Positions 1-9,240 of a DNA stretch of 64,000 nucleotides are shown piece after piece; position 1 is the first letter of the stretch, and the number at the start of each line of letters is the position of its first letter. The stretch lies in assembly GCA_021733665.1 (NCBI GenBank), contig JAHREI010000001.1, positions 992,001-1,056,000 of the forward strand. The letters run 5' to 3'. The translations under genes were made by a program, and so were the position numbers. Below the pieces are notes generated by a model. The model saw nothing but the letters and a program-made list of their open reading frames with translations, was not told the DNA's origin and ran no database searches. The DNA is from Bacillus subtilis. GTDB taxonomy: Bacteria; Pseudomonadota; Alphaproteobacteria; Rhizobiales; Rhizobiaceae.

Positions 1-521
<521 letters not shown>

Positions 522-531
522 GTCGAATACG

Positions 532-558
532 AAAAGGCCGGTTTGACCGGCCTTTTTT
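532..558. terminator. Bidirectional intrinsic terminator between guaB and oxyR
   Basis: Near-perfect stem AAAAGGCCGGT / ACCGGCCTTTT with a short TTTG loop and a T run on the + strand; A residues at the other side give a T run on the - strand. It sits between the convergent ends of guaB and the oxyR-like gene and overlaps the last bases of the latter. Confidence 0.85.
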
Positions 559-1489
559 ATTGCTTAGGAAGCTCTGTAATTTCAGTTTCTGAGAGCAGTA
601 AAGGCTGTGCTGCTTGTCTGGCCAGTTCAGCCAGCGCGTTAAAATCAGCTAAGCGCAGGCTCTGTTTGCGCCAGAACAGGCCGACCTGACGTCTCGGGCA
701 ATCATCCGAGAACGGTATAATGCGGATGGGTTTATGCGGAACCTCGGCGCGGATGGCGATTTCCGGTATCAGTGTCAGTCCCATATCATTGCTGACCATT
801 TGCAGCAGCGTGGCCATGCTCGTTGCACCGAAATTCACCAAAGTTCTTTCGCGAGGAATGGCGCAGACCTCAAGTGCCTGATCGCGCAGGCAATGCCCTT
901 CTTCCAATAACAATAGTTTTTCCAGTGCCGCATTGCCCTGCGTGAGCGGTGAGGGCAGCACATCATTATTATTGGCGGATGTGGCAATCAAAAACCGGTC
1001 GTCAAACAAATGCGCGCTGGTCAGGTGGGGATCATGCACCGGCATAGCGGCAATCACCGCATCGAGTTCACCATTACGCAATTCGTCCAGCAGCTTGTCG
1101 GTCAGAGCTTCGCGCAGTTCCAGCGTCAGAGCCGGATATTGCTGTTTCAGGGACTGAATGAGATCCGGCAGTAAATAGGGGGCAATGGTTGGGATGATGC
1201 CAAGCCGCAGCCGCGATTGTAAAATACCGCTCTTCTGCTCGGTCAGTTCTTCCAGCGCACGGATTTCCTGCAAAATCACTTTGATGCGCGGCCAGAGCGT
1301 TCGGCCAAGTTCTGTGAGCAGAACTGATTTATTGGCGCGCTCAAACAGCGGGCTACCGGCGAGATTTTCCATTTCCGCGATTTGCGCCGAAAGAGCAGGT
1401 TGTGAAACAAACACTGTTTCCGCAGCTTTGCGAAAATGCAGGTGGGTGGCGAGCGCATCAAAATAGCGCATTTGCTTGACTGTAAACAT
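557..1489 (-). CDS. oxyR: LysR-family peroxide sensor OxyR
   Basis: A 310-residue LysR-type regulator. The N-terminal helix-turn-helix (about residues 3-60, with FRKAAETVFVSQPALSAQI) is followed by a substrate-like sensing domain. Two cysteines at 200 and 209 (GHC...VC) have the same nine-residue spacing as the redox pair Cys199/Cys208 of E. coli OxyR, which forms a disulfide when H2O2 is present. This, and the divergent catalase gene starting 370 bp away, make OxyR the best call rather than a generic LysR protein. It probably activates katA and represses its own promoter from the shared intergenic region. A third cysteine (264) is of unknown role. Start at the ATG giving the usual MxTVKQMRYF beginning. 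Confidence 0.93.
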   Translation of the reverse strand: MFTVKQMRYFDALATHLHFRKAAETVFVSQPALSAQIAEMENLAGSPLFERANKSVLLTELGRTLWPRIKVILQEIRALEELTEQKSGILQSRLRLGIIPTIAPYLLPDLIQSLKQQYPALTLELREALTDKLLDELRNGELDAVIAAMPVHDPHLTSAHLFDDRFLIATSANNNDVLPSPLTQGNAALEKLLLLEEGHCLRDQALEVCAIPRERTLVNFGATSMATLLQMVSNDMGLTLIPEIAIRAEVPHKPIRIIPFSDDCPRRQVGLFWRKQSLRLADFNALAELARQAAQPLLLSETEITELPKQ

Positions 1490-1501
1490 GATAAGAAAAT
1501 C

Positions 1502-1555
1502 CTATCAACTATCTAAAAAAATGCAATTGGAGGTTATGATTAGAATAGTTCTATC
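1502..1555. promoter_or_regulatory. Candidate OxyR binding region
   Basis: Immediately upstream of oxyR there are clustered ATAG/CTAT elements: CTATCAACTAT (1502-1512) and the dyad GATTAGAATAGTTCTATC (1538-1555). OxyR of E. coli binds four spaced ATAG/CTAT-like elements, and LysR proteins usually bind in their own divergent intergenic region. The elements are seen; binding is inferred and the spacing is not canonical. Confidence 0.45.
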
Positions 1556-1595
1556 TTGAGACAAGAGCATGAAATTACAGTTTCATCGAAACAGA

Positions 1596-1707
1596 CGCTA
1601 GAGCATTTCACAGTCAAGTTGGATCAACTTGACGTCGGGATAATGCGACAAACTAAAGAATCTAGAGCGAGCATTGCGATTCAACATGAACGTAAACCGC
1701 TCTAGCG
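1596..1707 (+). repeat. TAGAGC-ended dispersed repeat, family A, copy 1
   Basis: A ~112-bp non-coding element with inverted ends CGCTAGAGC / GCTCTAGCG. Inside the ends it starts GAGCATTTCACAGTCAAG, carries an inner palindrome (AAGTT..AACTT), the block GGGATAATGCGACAAACTAAAGAA cut at its middle by nothing else, and ends AACCGCTC. Near-identical copies occur at 8123-8335 (two in tandem), 12287 and, reversed, 38907. It lies between the oxyR and katA promoters, so it splits their shared control region. Confidence 0.85.
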
Positions 1708-1859
1708 CATCATGTCGCAGTGTTTGACGGGAATTGTAACATAATCTCGTGTTATGGCTGATGCAGTTGCTTCAAAGCAAAACTGTATCCGTCATATTTT
1801 CATGCTGACTTTTTAAGAATGGCTCAGAACAGAGCCCGTAATTTAAAGGGAGTACATCA

Positions 1860-3359
1860 ATGGCCGATCGTCCGATTATGACTACAAGCGCCGGTTCACC
1901 GATTCCGGACAACCAGAATTCCCTGACCGCCGGTGAACGCGGTCCGGTTTTGATGACTGATTACCAGCTGATTGAAAAACTGGCGCATCAGAATCGTGAG
2001 CGTATTCCGGAGCGTGCGGTGCATGCCAAGGGCTGGGGTGCCCATGGTACTCTGACCATTACCGGTGACATTTCCAAATATACCAAAGCCAAAGCCTTGC
2101 AGCTGGGTGCCAAGACCCCGATGATTGCACGCTTCTCCACTGTGGCCGGTGAGGCCGGTGCAGCAGATGCCGAGCGCGACGTGCGCGGTTTTGCATTGAA
2201 GTTCTATACCGCAGAAGGCAACTGGGATCTGGTTGGTAACAATACGCCGGTCTTCTTTGTGCGTGATCCGGTGAAATTCCCTGACTTCATTCATACCCAG
2301 AAGCGTCACCCGAAGACCAATATGCGCTCTGCCACAGCCATGTGGGATTTCTGGTCGCTGTCACCGGAAAGTCTGCATCAGGTGACAATCCTGATGTCTG
2401 ATCGCGGTCTGCCGACAGATGTGCGTCACATTAATGGTTACGGCTCCCATACTTATTCTTTCTGGAATGATGCCGGTGAGCGTTACTGGGTGAAATTCCA
2501 CTTCAAAACCATGCAGGGCCACAAACATTGGACCAATGGAGAAGCCGAAAAGGTTGTTGGTCAGACGCGCGAATCCACACAGGCTGACCTGTTCGGAGCG
2601 ATTGAAAAAGGTGATTTCCCGCGCTGGAAGGTGCAGGTTCAGATTATGCCTGAGCTTGATGCCGATAAGACAGCTTATAACCCGTTCGATCTGACCAAGG
2701 TTTGGCCGCATGCGGATTATCCGGTGATGGATATCGGCATTATGGAGCTGAACCGTAACGCTGATAATTATTTTGCGGAAATCGAGCAGGCTGCTTTCTC
2801 ACCGTCAAATATCGTGCCGGGTATCGGCTATTCGCCGGACAAGATGTTGCAGGCGCGCGTGTTCTCCTATGCGGATGCCCATCGTCATCGTCTTGGAACT
2901 CATTACGAGCAGATTCCGGTCAATAAGCCTGCTTGCCCTGTGCATCACTACCATCGCGATGGACAGATGAACACATTCGGCGGGATTGCAACGGGCAATT
3001 CTGATGCCTATTACGAGCCGAATTCGTTCAATGGTCCGGTTGAGCAGCCATCTGCAAAAGAACCGCCATTGCGTCTTTCCGGCAATGCTGACCGCTTCGA
3101 CCACCGTATCGGCAATGACGATTATTCACAGCCACGCGCTTTGTTTAATTTGTTTGATGCTGGCCAGAAGAGCCGTCTGTTCTCGAATATTGCAGCGGCA
3201 ATGGGCGGGGTTCCGGGCTTTATCATTGAGCGACAGCTCGGTCATTTCAAGCTGATCCATCCGGATTATGAAGCCGGTGTGCGTGCAGCCCTAAAAGAAG
3301 CGTATGGCTATGAAGCCAATACGATTTCCAACGAGGAAAAGCAGACTGCTGCTGAATAA
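1860..3359 (+). CDS. katA: Monofunctional haem catalase
   Basis: A 499-residue small-subunit catalase that dismutates H2O2 to water and oxygen in the cytoplasm. The distal catalytic His55 lies in [12 protein letters not shown], the catalytic Asn in VGNNTPVFF, and the haem-ligand Tyr337 in [14 protein letters not shown]. The substrate-channel motif RFSTVAGE is also intact. The length fits the small-subunit (clade 3 type) catalases. An AGGGAG ribosome site is 8 nt before the ATG. It is transcribed away from oxyR and should be peroxide-induced through it. The symbol katA follows convention for this class. The pair sits between guaB and the rsmB-like gene, which are closer together in Brucella as I recall. 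Confidence 0.95.
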   Translation: MADRPIMTTSAGSPIPDNQNSLTAGERGPVLMTDYQLIEKLAHQNRERIPERAVHAKGWGAHGTLTITGDISKYTKAKALQLGAKTPMIARFSTVAGEAGAADAERDVRGFALKFYTAEGNWDLVGNNTPVFFVRDPVKFPDFIHTQKRHPKTNMRSATAMWDFWSLSPESLHQVTILMSDRGLPTDVRHINGYGSHTYSFWNDAGERYWVKFHFKTMQGHKHWTNGEAEKVVGQTRESTQADLFGAIEKGDFPRWKVQVQIMPELDADKTAYNPFDLTKVWPHADYPVMDIGIMELNRNADNYFAEIEQAAFSPSNIVPGIGYSPDKMLQARVFSYADAHRHRLGTHYEQIPVNKPACPVHHYHRDGQMNTFGGIATGNSDAYYEPNSFNGPVEQPSAKEPPLRLSGNADRFDHRIGNDDYSQPRALFNLFDAGQKSRLFSNIAAAMGGVPGFIIERQLGHFKLIHPDYEAGVRAALKEAYGYEANTISNEEKQTAAE

Positions 3360-3382
3360 GCATAGTTTGTGTTGACAGAAAT

Positions 3383-3413
3383 AAGCCGGAGCAGCTCTGC
3401 TCCGGCTTTTTCT
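3383..3413 (+). terminator. Terminator of katA
   Basis: Perfect 12-bp stem AAGCCGGAGCAG / CTGCTCCGGCTT with a 2-nt loop followed by TTTTC, 24 bp after the katA stop. Confidence 0.9.
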
Positions 3414-3496
3414 TTGTTTGAACCGTTTCACTCTCGTCTGTTTTAAGCTATGCGGTGAGAACAGATGAACAAGATACAGACAGGAAAGCAGTAAAG

Positions 3497-4789
3497 ATGC
3501 GGGTTGGCGGACGGTTGCAGGCAGCAATAGAAGTGCTGGAAGATATTGAACGCCAGAGCCGTGCTGCTTCCGATGCGTTGAAAGACTGGGGCGCCGCACA
3601 CCGTTTTGCAGGTGCCGGTGACCGCGCTGTGATCGGCAATCTTGTCTATGATGTTTTACGCCGTAAATTATCGCTTGGCTGGCGTATGGATGCACAGGAT
3701 GCCCATGCGCTGGTTTATGGTTCTGTCCTGAGTGATCCGGATATGGGCGCGGAATGGCTGGAAACCAGTCTCGCCGGAGATAAATTCGCACCGGCACCGC
3801 TGAAACCTGAGCAGGTGCAGGCTTGGGAAAGCCGTGATCTTGCAGATGCGCCGGATTATATTCGTGCGGATATTTCTGAGAGCTGGGTATCCGAATTTTC
3901 AGCGCTGTTTGGTGAAAGCTGGGTTGAGCAGGCGGCAGCCCTTGCGACACGCTCGCCGGTTGATTTGCGCGTGAATACGCTGAAAACCAACCGCGATAAG
4001 GTGTTGGAGGCTCTCGAAGGTTTAAAAAATGCCGGTGCTGAAGCTGCGCCTTATCTGCCGGATGCCGTGCGTATTCCGCCTCTGCGGGCGCTTGGGCGTC
4101 ATCCGAATGTGCAGACTGAGCAAGCCTTTCTCGATGGTTGGTATGAGGTGCAGGATTTAGGCTCGCAACTGGCTGCCAAGCTGGTCGGTGCGCAGCCTGG
4201 TCTTCAGGTGATGGATTATTGCGCCGGTGCCGGTGGTAAAACGCTGGCTCTGGCTGCCGCCATGCAGAATAAAGGCCAGATCCATGCCTATGATGCTGAG
4301 CGCTCACGCCTTAATCCGATCCATGATCGCTTGAGCCGCGCCGGTGTGCGCAATACACAGGTACATAACCGGCCGGAAAATCTGGAGCCTTACAAAGGTC
4401 TGATGGATATTGTGTTGACCGATGCGCCTTGCACCGGCTCCGGCACATGGCGTCGTCGTCCTGATGCCAAATGGCGTTTGACAGATGTGCAGCTTGAGCG
4501 CCGCGTTGCTGACCAGATGCAAGTGCTGGAAGCGGCAAAACATTATGTCAAACCGGGCGGTCGTCTGGTCTATGTGACCTGTTCGCTGTTTGCCTCTGAG
4601 AATAACCGGCAGGTTGCCCGTTTCTTAAGCGAGAATTCTGATTATACAGCTGTACCTATGGCAGAGCTGTGGAGTGATATAACCGATCAGGCGCAGCCGC
4701 ATTATCCGGATTTCGGTGCCGTGTTCTCGCCGCTTTCCACCGATACGGACGGCTTCTATATTGCTGTCTTACAAAATCAGGCTACTTAA
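3497..4789 (+). CDS. RsmB/NOP2-family RNA 5-methylcytosine methyltransferase
   Basis: A 430-residue SAM-dependent m5C methyltransferase acting on RNA, most likely rRNA. It has the SAM-binding motif MDYCAGAGGKTLALAA, motif IV DAPCTGSG (Cys312) and motif VI VTCSLFASEN (Cys362), the two cysteines used for covalent attack and product release in this family. The N-terminal ~130 residues look like the NusB-like or RNA-binding extension of RsmB-type enzymes but are divergent. A GTG start at 3455 is possible in frame. The ATG at 3497 is preferred because AGGAAAG lies just upstream and it begins MRVGGRLQAAIEVLEDI, as in relatives. The guaB..this gene..guaA order is conserved in Brucellaceae. Which RNA site it modifies cannot be read from the sequence. 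Confidence 0.9.
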   Translation: MRVGGRLQAAIEVLEDIERQSRAASDALKDWGAAHRFAGAGDRAVIGNLVYDVLRRKLSLGWRMDAQDAHALVYGSVLSDPDMGAEWLETSLAGDKFAPAPLKPEQVQAWESRDLADAPDYIRADISESWVSEFSALFGESWVEQAAALATRSPVDLRVNTLKTNRDKVLEALEGLKNAGAEAAPYLPDAVRIPPLRALGRHPNVQTEQAFLDGWYEVQDLGSQLAAKLVGAQPGLQVMDYCAGAGGKTLALAAAMQNKGQIHAYDAERSRLNPIHDRLSRAGVRNTQVHNRPENLEPYKGLMDIVLTDAPCTGSGTWRRRPDAKWRLTDVQLERRVADQMQVLEAAKHYVKPGGRLVYVTCSLFASENNRQVARFLSENSDYTAVPMAELWSDITDQAQPHYPDFGAVFSPLSTDTDGFYIAVLQNQAT

Positions 4790-4828
4790 GCAGGCGCTGT
4801 TTTTCTGATTTCAATCACAATATCGAAA

Positions 4829-4867
4829 AATACCGGTTTTAAAAGTATTAAAGCTGGTATTTTTTTC
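4829..4867 (+). terminator. Terminator of the RNA methyltransferase gene
   Basis: Stem AATACCGG / CTGGTATT with an AT-rich loop, then seven T residues; about 40 bp after the stop. Confidence 0.65.
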
Positions 4868-5049
4868 TGTTTGCGCTATTAGCTGAGCTTGAAGAGCAGT
4901 ATCCGATATAAATATATGTCTATGAGTATATATAGCCATCTGTCTGGTATAGCCCGCGCTTTATGCAGATCGATGGTTGGAATAGGTTCGTAAGACTGTT
5001 ATGCAGGCGCCATAAAACTGACATTCAGTGTACAAGGCTGAGGGATATT

Positions 5050-5505
5050 ATGGCAGTACCGAGAATAGCAGAGCCGGATTTCAAAGAACGGGTAGAGCAG
5101 AGTTTCGCACGACAGGCCGTGATGAAGCTGGTTGGTGCGCAGCTGACCCGCTGTGAGCCGGGTGTGGTTGAAGTGGAGCTGCCGTTTCGCGCAGATCTGA
5201 CACAGCAGCATGGCTTTTTGCATGCGGGCATTGTGTCAACGGCGCTGGATTCGGTTTGTGCCTATTCCGCACTGACAATGATGCCGGCAGATGCCGCAGT
5301 TCTGACCATTGAGTTCAAGGTCAATCTGCTGGCGCCCGGCAAAGGTGACCATTTTCTGTTCCGCGGTAATGTGACCAAGCAGGGACGCACGATTATGGTC
5401 AGCGACGGACAGGCTTTTGCGGTTGGTGAGACCGAAGTGAAACTGATTGCCACGATGACAGCAACGCTGATGGTGGTGAAAGATCGCGAAGATTTGCAGG
5501 ACTAG
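5050..5505 (+). CDS. PaaI-type hotdog thioesterase
   Basis: A 151-residue single-domain hotdog-fold protein of the PaaI/YdiI kind, which hydrolyses acyl- or aryl-CoA thioesters. The core motif QQHGFLHAGIVSTALDSVCAYSALTMM carries the HGG-like region and the acidic residue (Asp) on the central helix expected of this family; FKVNLLAPGKG is the following strand. The substrate cannot be predicted. An in-frame upstream start exists at 4963, but the ATG at 5050 has GAGGGA 7 nt before it and gives a normal length, so it is chosen. It stands alone, with a terminator after it. Confidence 0.87.
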   Translation: MAVPRIAEPDFKERVEQSFARQAVMKLVGAQLTRCEPGVVEVELPFRADLTQQHGFLHAGIVSTALDSVCAYSALTMMPADAAVLTIEFKVNLLAPGKGDHFLFRGNVTKQGRTIMVSDGQAFAVGETEVKLIATMTATLMVVKDREDLQD

Positions 5506-5534
5506 GTTATTTTCTGAGCACCTGTCCTGAACGC

Positions 5535-5569
5535 GCTGTTTACGGAACTTCGTCTGTAAACAGCTTTTT
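5535..5569 (+). terminator. Terminator after the thioesterase
   Basis: Perfect 9-bp stem GCTGTTTAC / GTAAACAGC, 12-nt loop, TTTTT tail. Confidence 0.85.
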
Positions 5570-5665
5570 GATTTGAACCTCGTGCGGATTTATCCCAAAG
5601 CTCCGCGCAAGTCCGAATAAAAGGGTGTGCCGCAATCGTTCGTATTGATGGCCTCAGGTGTTAGA

Positions 5666-6436
5666 ATGACCAAGATTATGTCTGTGCCGGTACAAGGCAC
5701 TTCTGAAGATGCGATGTCGATGCTGCAATATGTGCATGATTTCGGTGGCAAAAAAGTGCTGTTTGTTATGGCTTCGCCTTCGGAATACGGCCCGCATTTG
5801 CAGGCAATGTTCAATCCGCTGATCACAGGCATCGGCCCTGTTGAAGCTGCTGTGGTTGTTTCTGCCGTTCTGGCCGATTTGTCCCTGCGCAGTGCTTTGC
5901 CGGATCTGGTCGTGTCGCTTGGTTCTGCCGGTTCAGCGAAACTGGTGCAGACAGAAATCTATCAGGCCGTGAGCGTCGGCTATCGTGATATGGATGCGTC
6001 TGCGCTGGGTTATGCCAAGGGGCAGACACCATCGGCAGATTTCCCGATCATCATTCCTCTGCCTTACCATGTGCCAGGCATTGCCAGCGCTTCTTTATCC
6101 ACAGGCGCCAATATCGTTACCGGTTCAGCCTATGATGATATTGATGCGGATATGGTGGATATGGAGAGCTTTGCAATCCTGCGTACCTGTCAGCGTTTTG
6201 CCGTGCCGCTGATTGGTCTGCGTGGTATTTCCGACGGTGATGAAACCGTAAAGCAAGTGTCTGACTGGACGCGCTATCTGCATATTATTGATGAGAAACT
6301 TGCGCAGTCTGTTCGTCTGATTGAAGCCGCTTTGTTGCAGGGCAATCTGGTGAAAACCACGGGTCATCCGGATCCGGGTCTTTATAAGGCTGATCTGGAA
6401 CGCACAGTGCCGCTGACGGTAAAATCCGGCGACTGA
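5666..6436 (+). CDS. MTA/SAH nucleosidase-like protein (purine nucleoside phosphorylase superfamily)
   Basis: About 256 residues. It resembles 5'-methylthioadenosine/S-adenosylhomocysteine nucleosidases, which release adenine from methyl-cycle by-products. Seen: an N-terminal VLFVMASPSEYGPHL strand, the glycine-rich ITGIGPVEAA, SLGSAGSAK, the ribose-binding VDMESFAI (VEMEGA in E. coli) and the GISDGDE segment holding the putative catalytic Asp. The start is uncertain: GTG at 5627, ATG at 5666 and ATG at 5714 are all in frame and none has a strong ribosome site. Conserved sequence begins near residue 17 of this choice, so the 5714 start is a real alternative. It precedes guaA by 88 bp and may be co-transcribed with it. 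Confidence 0.8.
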   Translation: MTKIMSVPVQGTSEDAMSMLQYVHDFGGKKVLFVMASPSEYGPHLQAMFNPLITGIGPVEAAVVVSAVLADLSLRSALPDLVVSLGSAGSAKLVQTEIYQAVSVGYRDMDASALGYAKGQTPSADFPIIIPLPYHVPGIASASLSTGANIVTGSAYDDIDADMVDMESFAILRTCQRFAVPLIGLRGISDGDETVKQVSDWTRYLHIIDEKLAQSVRLIEAALLQGNLVKTTGHPDPGLYKADLERTVPLTVKSGD

Positions 6437-6524
6437 TAGCGCTTCATCATTTTGTGCCCTAATATATTGTCGCGGGTTTCGATTCCGGCTTGCAACGATC
6501 AACATAATTCTTTAGATGCTGCCC

Positions 6525-8084
6525 ATGAGCACCACCCATCCCGATACTATCCTTATCATTGACTTTGGCAGTCAGGTCACGCAGCTGATAGCGCGGCGTG
6601 TGCGTGAGGCCGGCGTCTATTCCGAAATCGTGCCGTTCCAGCTGGCGGATGAAGCGTTTAAGCGCATCAATCCAAAAGCTGTGATCTTGTCCGGCAGCCC
6701 GCATTCGACCACCGATATCGGTAGTCCGCGCGCACCACAGGCAGTGTTTGAAGCCGGTATTCCGGTTATGGGCATTTGCTACGGTCAGCAGACCATGTGC
6801 GAGCAGCTGGGCGGTAAGGTCGAGAGCGGCCATGACCGTGAATTCGGTCGTGCATTCCTCGAAGTGAATGAAGACAGCGCACTGTTCGCCGGTGTCTGGG
6901 CCAAAGGCACCCGCCATCAGGTCTGGATGAGCCACGGCGACCGCGTGACAGCTTTGCCGGAAGGCTTCAAAGTTGTCGGTACTTCACCGAATGCACCATA
7001 TGCAGCCATTGCCGATGAAAAGCGCAAATATTTTGCGGTACAGTTTCATCCGGAAGTGGTGCACACACCGGATGGTGCAAAACTTCTGCAGAATTTCGTC
7101 CATAATATTGCCGGTATCAAGCCGGACTGGACAATGTCCGCTTACCGCGAACAGGCTGTTGAAGCGATCCGCAAACAGGTCGGCAAAGGCAAAGTTATCT
7201 GCGCGCTTTCCGGCGGTGTGGATTCTTCCGTTGCAGCATTGCTTATCCATGAAGCCGTTGGCGATCAGCTGACCTGTATTCTGGTTGATCACGGCCTGAT
7301 GCGCAAAAACGAAGCCGCGGATGTGGTTGCAATGTTCAAAGAACATTACAATCTGCCACTGGTACTCGTGAATGCGCAGGATCGCTTTATCGGCGCTCTT
7401 GAAGGTGAAACTGATCCTGAGAAGAAGCGTAAGACCATTGGACGACTCTTCATCGAAGTGTTCGAAGAAGAAGCCGCGAAACTCGGTGGCGCAGACTTCC
7501 TCGCACAGGGTACACTCTATCCTGACGTGATTGAAAGCGTGTCTTTCACCGGTGGTCCGTCAGTTACAATTAAATCGCACCACAATGTGGGCGGTCTGCC
7601 TGAACGCATGAATATGCAGCTGGTGGAACCACTGCGCGAACTCTTCAAAGATGAAGTGCGCGTACTAGGTAAAGAACTCGGCTTGCCGGATTCATTCATT
7701 GGGCGTCATCCGTTTCCGGGGCCTGGTCTGGCAATTCGTTGCCCGGGCGGTATCACCCGTGAGAAACTGGAAATCCTGCGCGAAGCTGATGCCGTTTATC
7801 TGGACGAAATCCGCAAAGCCGGTCTCTATGATGTGATCTGGCAGGCATTCGCCGTATTGCTGCCGGTGCAGACCGTTGGTGTTATGGGGGATGGCCGTAC
7901 TTACGAATTCGTATGTGCGCTGCGTGCGGTAACATCCGTTGACGGTATGACTGCTGATTTCTACCATTATGATATGGACTTCCTTGCCAAGGCAGCGACC
8001 CGTATTATCAATGAAGTGCGCGGTATCAACCGCGTGGTCTATGATATTACCTCGAAGCCTCCGGGCACCATCGAGTGGGAATAA
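6525..8084 (+). CDS. guaA: GMP synthase (glutamine-hydrolysing)
   Basis: A 519-residue enzyme converting XMP to GMP with ATP and glutamine. The class I amidotransferase domain (residues ~8-200) shows nucleophile Cys85 in GICYGQQ and the His175/Glu177 pair in QFHPEV. The ATP pyrophosphatase domain has the PP-loop LSGGVDSS (229-235). The C-terminal dimerisation domain ends in the family signature KPPGTIEWE. An ATG 9 nt upstream (6516) is equally open; the second ATG is chosen because the family starts [16 protein letters not shown]. It completes the IMP-to-GMP route with guaB at the left edge. A terminator follows within 10 bp. Confidence 0.97.
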   Translation: MSTTHPDTILIIDFGSQVTQLIARRVREAGVYSEIVPFQLADEAFKRINPKAVILSGSPHSTTDIGSPRAPQAVFEAGIPVMGICYGQQTMCEQLGGKVESGHDREFGRAFLEVNEDSALFAGVWAKGTRHQVWMSHGDRVTALPEGFKVVGTSPNAPYAAIADEKRKYFAVQFHPEVVHTPDGAKLLQNFVHNIAGIKPDWTMSAYREQAVEAIRKQVGKGKVICALSGGVDSSVAALLIHEAVGDQLTCILVDHGLMRKNEAADVVAMFKEHYNLPLVLVNAQDRFIGALEGETDPEKKRKTIGRLFIEVFEEEAAKLGGADFLAQGTLYPDVIESVSFTGGPSVTIKSHHNVGGLPERMNMQLVEPLRELFKDEVRVLGKELGLPDSFIGRHPFPGPGLAIRCPGGITREKLEILREADAVYLDEIRKAGLYDVIWQAFAVLLPVQTVGVMGDGRTYEFVCALRAVTSVDGMTADFYHYDMDFLAKAATRIINEVRGINRVVYDITSKPPGTIEWE

Positions 8085-8092
8085 GTTGAAAC

Positions 8093-8122
8093 ACAATGCG
8101 CCAATCGGCGCATTGTTGTTTT
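8093..8122 (+). terminator. Terminator of guaA
   Basis: Stem CAATGCGCC / GGCGCATTG around AATC, followed by TTGTTTT. Repeat copy 2 of family A begins directly after it. Confidence 0.85.
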
Positions 8123-8230
8123 CTGGAGCATTTCACAGTCAAATTAGAATAATTTGACGTCGGGATAATGCGACAAATTAAAGAATCCAGAGCGAGCATT
8201 GCGATCCAACATGAACGTAAACCGCTCTGG
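8123..8230 (+). repeat. Dispersed repeat family A, copy 2 (first of a tandem pair)
   Basis: Same internal sequence as the copy at 1596: GAGCATTTCACAGTCAA, a short dyad, GACGTCGGGATAATGCGACA, AAAGAATCCAGAGCGAGC and AACATGAACGTAAACCGCTC. The ends read CTGG instead of CTAG. It abuts the next copy, which shares its right end. Confidence 0.85.
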
Positions 8231-8335
8231 AGCATTTCACAGTCAGGTTGGAAACACTTGGCGTCGGGATAATGCGACAAACTAAAGAAACCAGAGCGAG
8301 CACTGCGATCCTACATGAACGTAAACCGCTCTGGA
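8225..8335 (+). repeat. Dispersed repeat family A, copy 3 (second of a tandem pair)
   Basis: A head-to-tail copy sharing the CTCTGGAGC junction with copy 2. It ends 36 bp before the purC-like start, so nearly the whole guaA-purC gap is repeat DNA. The spurious ATG at 8315, which would lengthen the purC-like frame by 19 codons, lies inside it. Confidence 0.85.
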
Positions 8336-8371
8336 GATATAATCAGCGCATCAGCTTTAGCGAGTAAACGA

Positions 8372-9082
8372 ATGAACAGCAGCGAAAAGATCTATTCCGG
8401 TAAGACCAAAGACCTCTATGCCTTGGACAATGGTAACATTCTTCTCGTGTTTAAGGATGATGTTACCGGTGCGGATGGTGTGATCGATCCGGGTGCCAAT
8501 ACCGTTATCGGTCAGGTTGAAGGCAAAGGTCGCAAATCTCTTGGTATGACGGATTACTTCTTTAAGCGTCTTCACGCTGCCGGTGTTCCTACCCATCTGG
8601 TCAATCTTGATCTTGAAAAGGGCACGATGGAAGTTCGTCGCGGTGAACCGCTGGGCAAAGACATCAACGGCGCAGGCGGTTTTGAGTTTGTGTGCCGTAC
8701 TCGTCCTTGGGGTAGTTTTATCCGCCGTTACCAGCAATACATTCGTGATACTGAGCAAAAGCTCGACTATCTCGTTGAAATCACCGTTAAAGACGATGAG
8801 CGCGGCGATCCGCTCATCAATGATGATAGCATCGTTACCCTTGGTCTGCTAAGTGCGGCTCACCTTGAACAGGCAAAGCAACTGACCCGTCATGTGTGCC
8901 GCATCGTTGAAGCTGATTTATCTGAGAAGGGTCTTATCCTGATCGACATGAAGATCGAAATCGGCCTTGTCGATGGTGAGATCGTCGTTATTGATGAGAT
9001 CTCTGCTGATGCTATGCGTGTTATGGATGGCGCAGGAAAAGTGCTGGAACATGCCACTGTGTATGAAAGACTGGTCGGTTAA
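8372..9082 (+). CDS. SAICAR synthetase-like protein, Clostridia-type PurC
   Basis: A 236-residue PurC-fold protein. PurC joins CAIR and aspartate with ATP in purine synthesis. The ATP-site start IYSGKTKDLYAL and the later IDEISADAM (DEISPD in classical PurC) place it in the family. The middle reads FKDDVTGADGVIDPGANTV and VCRTRPWGSFIRRY, where classical enzymes have KDDATAFN and VRNVAAGS. From memory, the DPGANTV form is typical of a PurC clade in Clostridia, not of the usual rhizobial purC. It uses CTT leucine and CCT proline more freely than its neighbours, which hints at transfer. The start is ATG 8372, the first codon outside the repeat. The ribosome site is weak. Function is probable, but a paralogous role is possible. 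Confidence 0.82.
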   Translation: MNSSEKIYSGKTKDLYALDNGNILLVFKDDVTGADGVIDPGANTVIGQVEGKGRKSLGMTDYFFKRLHAAGVPTHLVNLDLEKGTMEVRRGEPLGKDINGAGGFEFVCRTRPWGSFIRRYQQYIRDTEQKLDYLVEITVKDDERGDPLINDDSIVTLGLLSAAHLEQAKQLTRHVCRIVEADLSEKGLILIDMKIEIGLVDGEIVVIDEISADAMRVMDGAGKVLEHATVYERLVG

Positions 9083-9136
9083 TGCGATCGGGCAAAGCTT
9101 CGTAAAGCAGCCTTGGTACTTCCTAGGTTGTTAAGA

Positions 9137-9184
9137 TAAAAAAGACCGCCGCAGTTTTGAAGACTGCGGCGGTCTTTTTATTTT
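9137..9184. terminator. Bidirectional terminator between the purC-like gene and the L,D-transpeptidase
   Basis: Long stem AAAGACCGCCGCAGT / ACTGCGGCGGTCTTT with A and T runs on both sides, placed between two convergent genes. Confidence 0.92.
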
Positions 9185-9240
9185 GAATATTCAATGCAGC
9201 CCCGAAGATATTTGTTCTTCGGAGCTGAGTTACAGAAGCC

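Noticed and set aside
3291-4307. 338-codon open frame antisense to the rsmB-like gene
   Set aside because: Composition is extremely Pro/His/Arg-rich, as expected of a shadow frame in this codon bias; the + strand gene has full motifs.
6470-6500. TTCGATTCC, like a tRNA T-loop, before guaA
   Set aside because: No acceptor, D or anticodon stem could be paired around it.
8315-8371. Upstream ATG that lengthens the purC-like protein
   Set aside because: It lies inside a dispersed repeat and adds 19 residues with no family match.
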